From Blasia pusilla (taxonomy: Eukaryota; Marchantiophyta; Marchantiopsida; Blasiales): 64,000 nucleotides of DNA. Location of the stretch: assembly GCA_050084515.1 (NCBI GenBank), contig CM114274.1, positions 7,192,001 through 7,256,000 on the forward strand, in the 5' to 3' direction. Made by a program: the position numbers and the translations under genes. Shown piece after piece: positions 59,050-64,000 of the stretch. Below the pieces are notes generated by a model. It was not told where the DNA came from and did not search any database. It saw only the letters and a list, made by a program, of their open reading frames with translations. Each line of letters begins with the position of its first letter. The stretch's first letter is position 1.

Positions 59050-62000
59050 CAAAATCACAAACCCTTAAGCCCAACTATTGTAGGAAATATGTAATTTACC
59101 ATACCAAGCTCTTGGAGCGTGCTTAAGTATGTATAGAGCTTTTGTAACTTGATTAGCGCAATGGAAACTTAGGATGCTCATATCCAAATGGTTGAGTCAT
59201 ATATACCTCCTCATACAAATCTCTATTCAAGAAGACATTCTTGACTTCTATATGATGTAGTCTCTACTTCTTACTTATTGTAACTTCAACCATTTTTCTC
59301 GTAGTCACCATCTTTACAACAAAGCTAAAAGTGTCCTCATAATCAATACCATATTGTTGTGCTTAATCCTTGGTTACTAATTTGGGTTGTATTTTTCAAT
59401 TGTATCATATTGATTGCGCTTGACTTTATAAACCTATTTGTAACCAATAGATTCCTTATTGGAAAGTATATCAACCAACTCCCTAGTATGTTGATGTCTT
59501 AATGGAGCAAGCTCTTCCTCCATAGCGTCAATCTATTTGACCTTGCATGTAGCTTCTTCAAAATAACTCGATTTTTTTTTTTTTTTTTGAAGGGTAGTCA
59601 TCATATATGCATAATGTGTTGTGAGGAATCCTTCATTTATGAATCTATGAACAGAATATGTGACTCTACTTGAACTACGAAGATGTTGTTCTAAGGTGTA
59701 TACGTGTGACTACTGTCAATAGACTCAATAAGTACTCTTCTCGACCGTGTATTGATAAATTTAACTAAAGAATCCAAGACCTCTCCTAATCTTGCACTAG
59801 TACTTCGGGAATTTATAGGCAAATTTTGTTGGTTTATAGTTATATTCTCTCCCTCAATAGACAAGTTTAGAAGTGGAAGAGGCTTAGATAGAGCATATCA
59901 TGACTTTAACTCATAAAAAATAACATCACAACTAATAATAAGTTGCCTTGAGGGTGGAATGTAGCACTTATATGCCTTAGTTCCATCAACGTAGCCAATA
60001 AAGATACATCTCTCAGATTTATGATCTAATTTTTTACGTCTTTTAGAAAGAACATGAGAAAGAAAAATCACGTTTATTTTTAATGAAGATTTCAAATGGA
60101 GTTTGGCTGATTATGAAGACTACGCATCTACAACTTATGCGCAATACACATTAGGCATGTTCTTCTCATTTAACTTAGCAGGTGACGTCTCAACAATATA
60201 TCGATTCTTCCACTTAGTCACTATTTTTTTTTAGAATGTAATGATAAGTCACTTGTTGTTGGATGTCATTTTGACTTCAATCTTCATTGAACTATATTGA
60301 AAGATACTCTCCTCTTCCATCACAATATAATCTGGGAATGTGTTATCCATTTTTCTTTTCTACTAGAATTCTGAATATCTTAAACATTGAGAACACTTTT
60401 TTTTCAAACTTGATTTTCAGAAAGTATATCCATGTATACCTAGAGAAATCATCAATAAATAAAACACAGTACTAGAAACCACTAAGGTTGTATTGTGATA
60501 TTGACCACATATCACTATGATCAATTTGAATATCTTGGAGGCTCTTCTACCTTGCTTTGGAAATGGATATCTAGCTTATTTTTCAAATTGGCAAGGAAAG
60601 CATTTCTCTAACATACTACGACTCGATAATTTATGAAGTCCTAGTACTAGATTAGATGATGGAAGAATATATAATCTTTGGAGATTCATGTGCCCAATTC
60701 TCTTAAGCTACACATTTAGATCTGTGACTTGTTTGCCAATTTGACACACATTGTTGTTTAAAGTTCTAACATAGAAACATCTAATTTGAATATTTTGTCA
60801 AACCTTGTTCCTTTGGCTATTATAGTCTGGCCATCCATTGTTTCAATGAAAAAACCACATATGTTAAACTTCACTCGATGATCCTATTCTACTGTTTATC
60901 CTATAATGATAAAATTTGCTTACAATAGTAGGAACATAGAGAATATTTCAAAGACTACAAAGACCATCTAATGTTATTGGAATTTTATCGTTATGAGTGA
61001 TATGATGTTCAATATCATCTCATGTGAGCACTATTGCAAGATCTTTCATATGCTCCATCCTAGTAAACCATTCAACTTGTGAGGTTGTATGATTTGACGC
61101 ACTAGAGTCGATGCACCAATCTACAGTCGAGTCTATCTTGACCATTGCTCCCATATGATGAGTCATGAACAAGAGATGCTCAATTTATGAATGTTATTAT
61201 TCTTCTTCATACTGCTCTTGGTGTTGTTGATCCACATAATTTTGTTGTTGAAAGGCTCTCATTTTGATATTTTTCTTCTTCTTGAAGCAAAACTTTGCAT
61301 AATGATCCTTGATCCCACAGTAATTACAAGATCCATGGACCCTCTATTTGACGATGACGCCAACAATATCATATAGTAAAATGATCCATTTTATAAACTT
61401 ACATCTTATTAATTTTAGAGAGAATTTTATAAGTTTTAAGTAAATTATCTTAGGAAATTGAGATTTCTAATAGAAATCTCATGTTTGAACCTCTTCATGA
61501 TGCCTTATTTGTATGGGCCCAACTTTAGGAAAAGAGGTCATAAATGAGACTTGGGAGTATAAAAGTTAAGTAGTGAGTTGATGCATTAATGAAAATAAAA
61601 ATAAAAATATATTAATTAGTAACTAGGGTAGTTGGGATAGTTTGGAGGATGTGAAGTGAGTTGATGAGGATATTTTAGAAGAGATAACATATAATTTTCT
61701 TGTGTCAAAATGGGATTGGTGAAGCCTCGAAAGGAAACCATGTAGCACAAGATAAGATTAGCCTTATTTTGTACTCTTGTGGATCCCTTATGAGTATATA
61801 AAGAGCAAGGACCTTCAAGGATTCATCACCTTTTATTTCATTTCTCAAATTTCTCTTGTCATTCTTGAGTGGATCGTATTGGGCTTGCTTGCTTTTCCAA
61901 TAAGAGTGGATTATTTTTCTTGGGAGTGTGACTTGACCATGGTCTATTCTTCAAGAGTTTTATAGAGTTTGATAGGTGTGGAGATGGTTATATGGGGGTT

Positions 62001-63280
62001 CTTATTAATATAGGGATAGTGGATGAATTTGAGACTGTTGCTTTTCCAATGAGAGTGGATTACTCTTCTTGGGAGAGCAACTCTACCATAACCTCTTCTT
62101 GAGGAGAATAGATGATGTCAACGATAGATAAAGATGGACGCGAGTCGTACTTGATTTTCTTTTTCTTAACCCATACCACGTGAAGATTCTCTTGGTAGAT
62201 AGACACACATTTACTCGTTATCTAGTCTATCACTTTCAGGAGGCGTTTATGAACCAGATTATGCAATCATCAACTCCGGTGATACTTCCTATTATTACGT
62301 ATGAAAGGACTTGAGATTTTACTTTGTATATCCTTATTTATAAATTTATGGATATAAATAGACCTGCTCGAGAAGGATTTAATATTAGTTGTACCATCTT
62401 TCTTCTATACAAGCGTAAAGTAGTTTACAGAGACTTAGTAGTTAGAAATTTCAGGGTTAGATGTTATGAAGAAGTGATTGTCTTAACACTACCATTCGTG
62501 ATTCCGGTCATGAGAGAATGGAGAGTGTATATTATAATTCTGTACTTAAAAAAGGGAGAACTTCTTAGAGAATACACTTTGCATTAACATCTTCCGCAAC
62601 TAGAAGATACGCCCTTACTCAAAGAAAAACTCTCAATACGACAACGATTTCCACCATCATCAGCTTGCCATTATGTTTGGTATTGGTTTACAATTGAGTG
62701 AGTAAAGTTATGCTAAATGCCTCGTCCTCCATATGCTTGATATCCACGATGACCATTAAAACTTCTACCACAACCTCTGCTTCTATATGATTCCATTACT
62801 TGCAAATAGTGCACTCTCTTGCATACTAGGCGAGCTACTACTGTCGACTGGATGCATCTCGTCATTAATTAACATTGAAACTAATTCTTGAAAGTTTGAA
62901 TATTTATTTCTCATAGAGATAGACGTCTCAAAAGGATTACAATATTTTGGAAGGCTTTGAAAAGTGAACAAAATCATACAAAGAAAACATGCCTTTGGCA
63001 TCGTTGTGACGGACGCTGACCCAGATTAGTGAATTGACTAGGAAAGCCTAAAATACCTCTAAAGTTTTATCACCCTCATACCTCTACGTGAAATCTTCTG
63101 CCCTTGAACTCTAGATGAACTTTCCTTGCCCCAAACTGAAATTGGGCCTTCTCTTGCCTCCTTTTTCTCTTCAAACACCAAGAATTTAAATTGATGCTCT
63201 CCTTTCATTGTGATGTCATGTAGAAAAGTGCTAAACAAACATAACTGATGGAATACGGCTCTCACATACACACGCCAACA
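59050..63280 (-). pseudogene. Decayed Ty1/copia polyprotein, gag to RT
   Basis: Minus strand from the right: gag segment FTFQSLPKYCNPFETSI (about 62900-62970), an Arg/Gly-rich stretch (about 62740), zinc knuckle CNYCGIKDHYAKFC (about 61282-61325), protease WCIDSSASNHTT (about 61085-61120; usual DSGAS), pre-integrase GHMNLQRLY (about 60680), integrase C-terminal segment LDHKSERCIFIGYVDGTKAY (59980-60040), RT start GIDYEDTF with VKNVFLNRDLYEEVYMTQP (about 59200-59350) and RAPRAWYGK (about 59100). Many stops. A 1.25-kb insertion splits gag from the zinc knuckle. Confidence 0.8.
61380..62630 (+). mobile_element. 1.25-kb non-coding insertion in copia gag (solo-LTR-like)
   Basis: The copia reading stops near 61376 and resumes near 62630. 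The insert has a plant TATA box (GTATATAAAG, about 61796) followed by a long transcribed-looking stretch, and no convincing protein. The 87-codon frame 62324-62587 has no known domain. A solo LTR in plus orientation is the simplest reading, but clear TG...CA ends and a duplication were not found. Confidence 0.4.
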
Positions 63281-64000
63281 TAGAGAACAAAATTTTGCAA
63301 TGAGAGAATAAGTGGAGATTGGTCCTCTTCTAAATTATATAGGGTATGTACAAGCAATCCTAACCCTAACCATAGTCTAGAGTTATATTGAATATGATTA
63401 ACTAACCCTAGTTAAGAGAATCGGACTTAACTAGCTAACCAAGATTAAACTTTCTTACTTCGTGTACAAATCAAATGTAACATTTTGTGTTCTTGATGAG
63501 CTTGACTATAACTCAATTTTCAATAACTTATATGGATTGGATAATGGACAATTGTCAAATACACATCCATTAGCATTGATATTCTAACGAGTGGATATAA
63601 ATTGTAAGCCAAATATATTAGATGGCCAACAATTGATGACATGATTGAACATATGCACAATAGAAGAGCACATGTGCAGTTTCATAAATCATAGGAACCA
63701 TAAATGGATCTCACATAAAACTTATAGTCGAACCTTCCATGAAATATTTCCCATAGCATTACAGGAATCGTCACTTTGATTATTCGGTGCTTCTCCAAGG
63801 TATATGTAATGCTCATATGAAGTTTTGGGACTTATGTTGTAGTAAGCCAAGATCCACTCCCGATGCTACACATTTAAGGCAATCCACAATGTTCCAATAC
63901 ATTGAAAATAAATATATCCTTTCTCAACCAGAAATCACATTGCCACTTAAACATGAAGAGGATCAAGTCATTCCATCCATAGTACTAAGGGATATTGCCT
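63281..64000. other. Right flank, probable 5' LTR or leader of the copia relic
   Basis: Upstream of copia gag in its sense direction, so LTR sequence is expected. A CCCTATATAATTT stretch (minus, about 63335-63347) could be its TATA box. No ends were identified and nothing is coded. Confidence 0.35.

Noticed and set aside
1-64000. tRNA, rRNA or bacterial operon genes
   Set aside because: No credible cloverleaf, rRNA segment or bacterial gene arrangement was seen; coding parts are intron-containing plant genes or eukaryotic transposons.

Overview
The window is nuclear DNA of a plant. It holds two intact, intron-containing genes in a matrix of nested and mostly broken transposable elements. One gene is a textbook plant AE7/MIP18 gene. 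The elements (chromatin-linked Ty3/gypsy, Ty1/copia, CACTA, hAT, L1-type LINE, Helitron) are the usual plant set. The vanadium-haloperoxidase-type gene, and a gypsy family carrying a Dnmt3-like cytosine methyltransferase, point away from flowering plants towards a streptophyte alga or a non-seed land plant (bryophyte, lycophyte or fern). The exact group cannot be read from this sequence.

Layout. 1-481 is the end of a repeat also present at 26.0-27.0 kb. 482-3045 (-) is gypsy fragment M1 with a methyltransferase domain. 3050-4653 (-) is one LTR and leader of another gypsy element with a tRNA-Asp-type primer site. 5444-12575 (+) is a hAT transposase relic split by a 4.86-kb L1-type LINE (5893-10754, -). 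13643-19397 (+) is an eight-exon vanadium-haloperoxidase-like gene. 19.4-22.9 kb is AT-rich and gene-free. 23.6-25.1 kb (-) is a copia relic, cut by gypsy copy M2 (25142-27503, -), which carries a solo LTR and is cut in turn by gypsy copy M3 (27504-31617, +). 31618-36515 (-) is a CACTA tnp2 relic with PHD and BRCT coding remnants upstream. 37.7-39.2 kb (+) is copia and 39.5-42.8 kb (-) is a decayed Helitron helicase. 42996-52762 (-) is M4, a full-length but frameshifted copy of the methyltransferase gypsy family. 54412-56650 (-) is the AE7/MIP18 gene. 59.05-63.3 kb (-) is a decayed copia element.

The most notable content is the M family. Read across copies, its order is Gag (two zinc knuckles) - protease - Dnmt3-like cytosine-5 methyltransferase - reverse transcriptase - RNase H - DDE integrase - C-terminal PHD finger. 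It therefore carries a potential DNA-methylation writer and a histone-tail reader. Its ends are also odd. M4 is laid out A-body-B-A-B (A 367 bp, B 107 bp) between a 4-bp ACTA duplication, rather than LTR-body-LTR. The 14 nt just inside the 5' A repeat are perfectly complementary to a stretch about 28-30 nt downstream of the TATA box, as expected for Tf1-like self-priming. All copies here look dead, so the system must be reconstructed from relatives elsewhere in the genome.

The two host genes look intact: every splice junction keeps phase and all diagnostic residues are present. AE7 intron 1 has the signature of a U12-type AT-AC intron.
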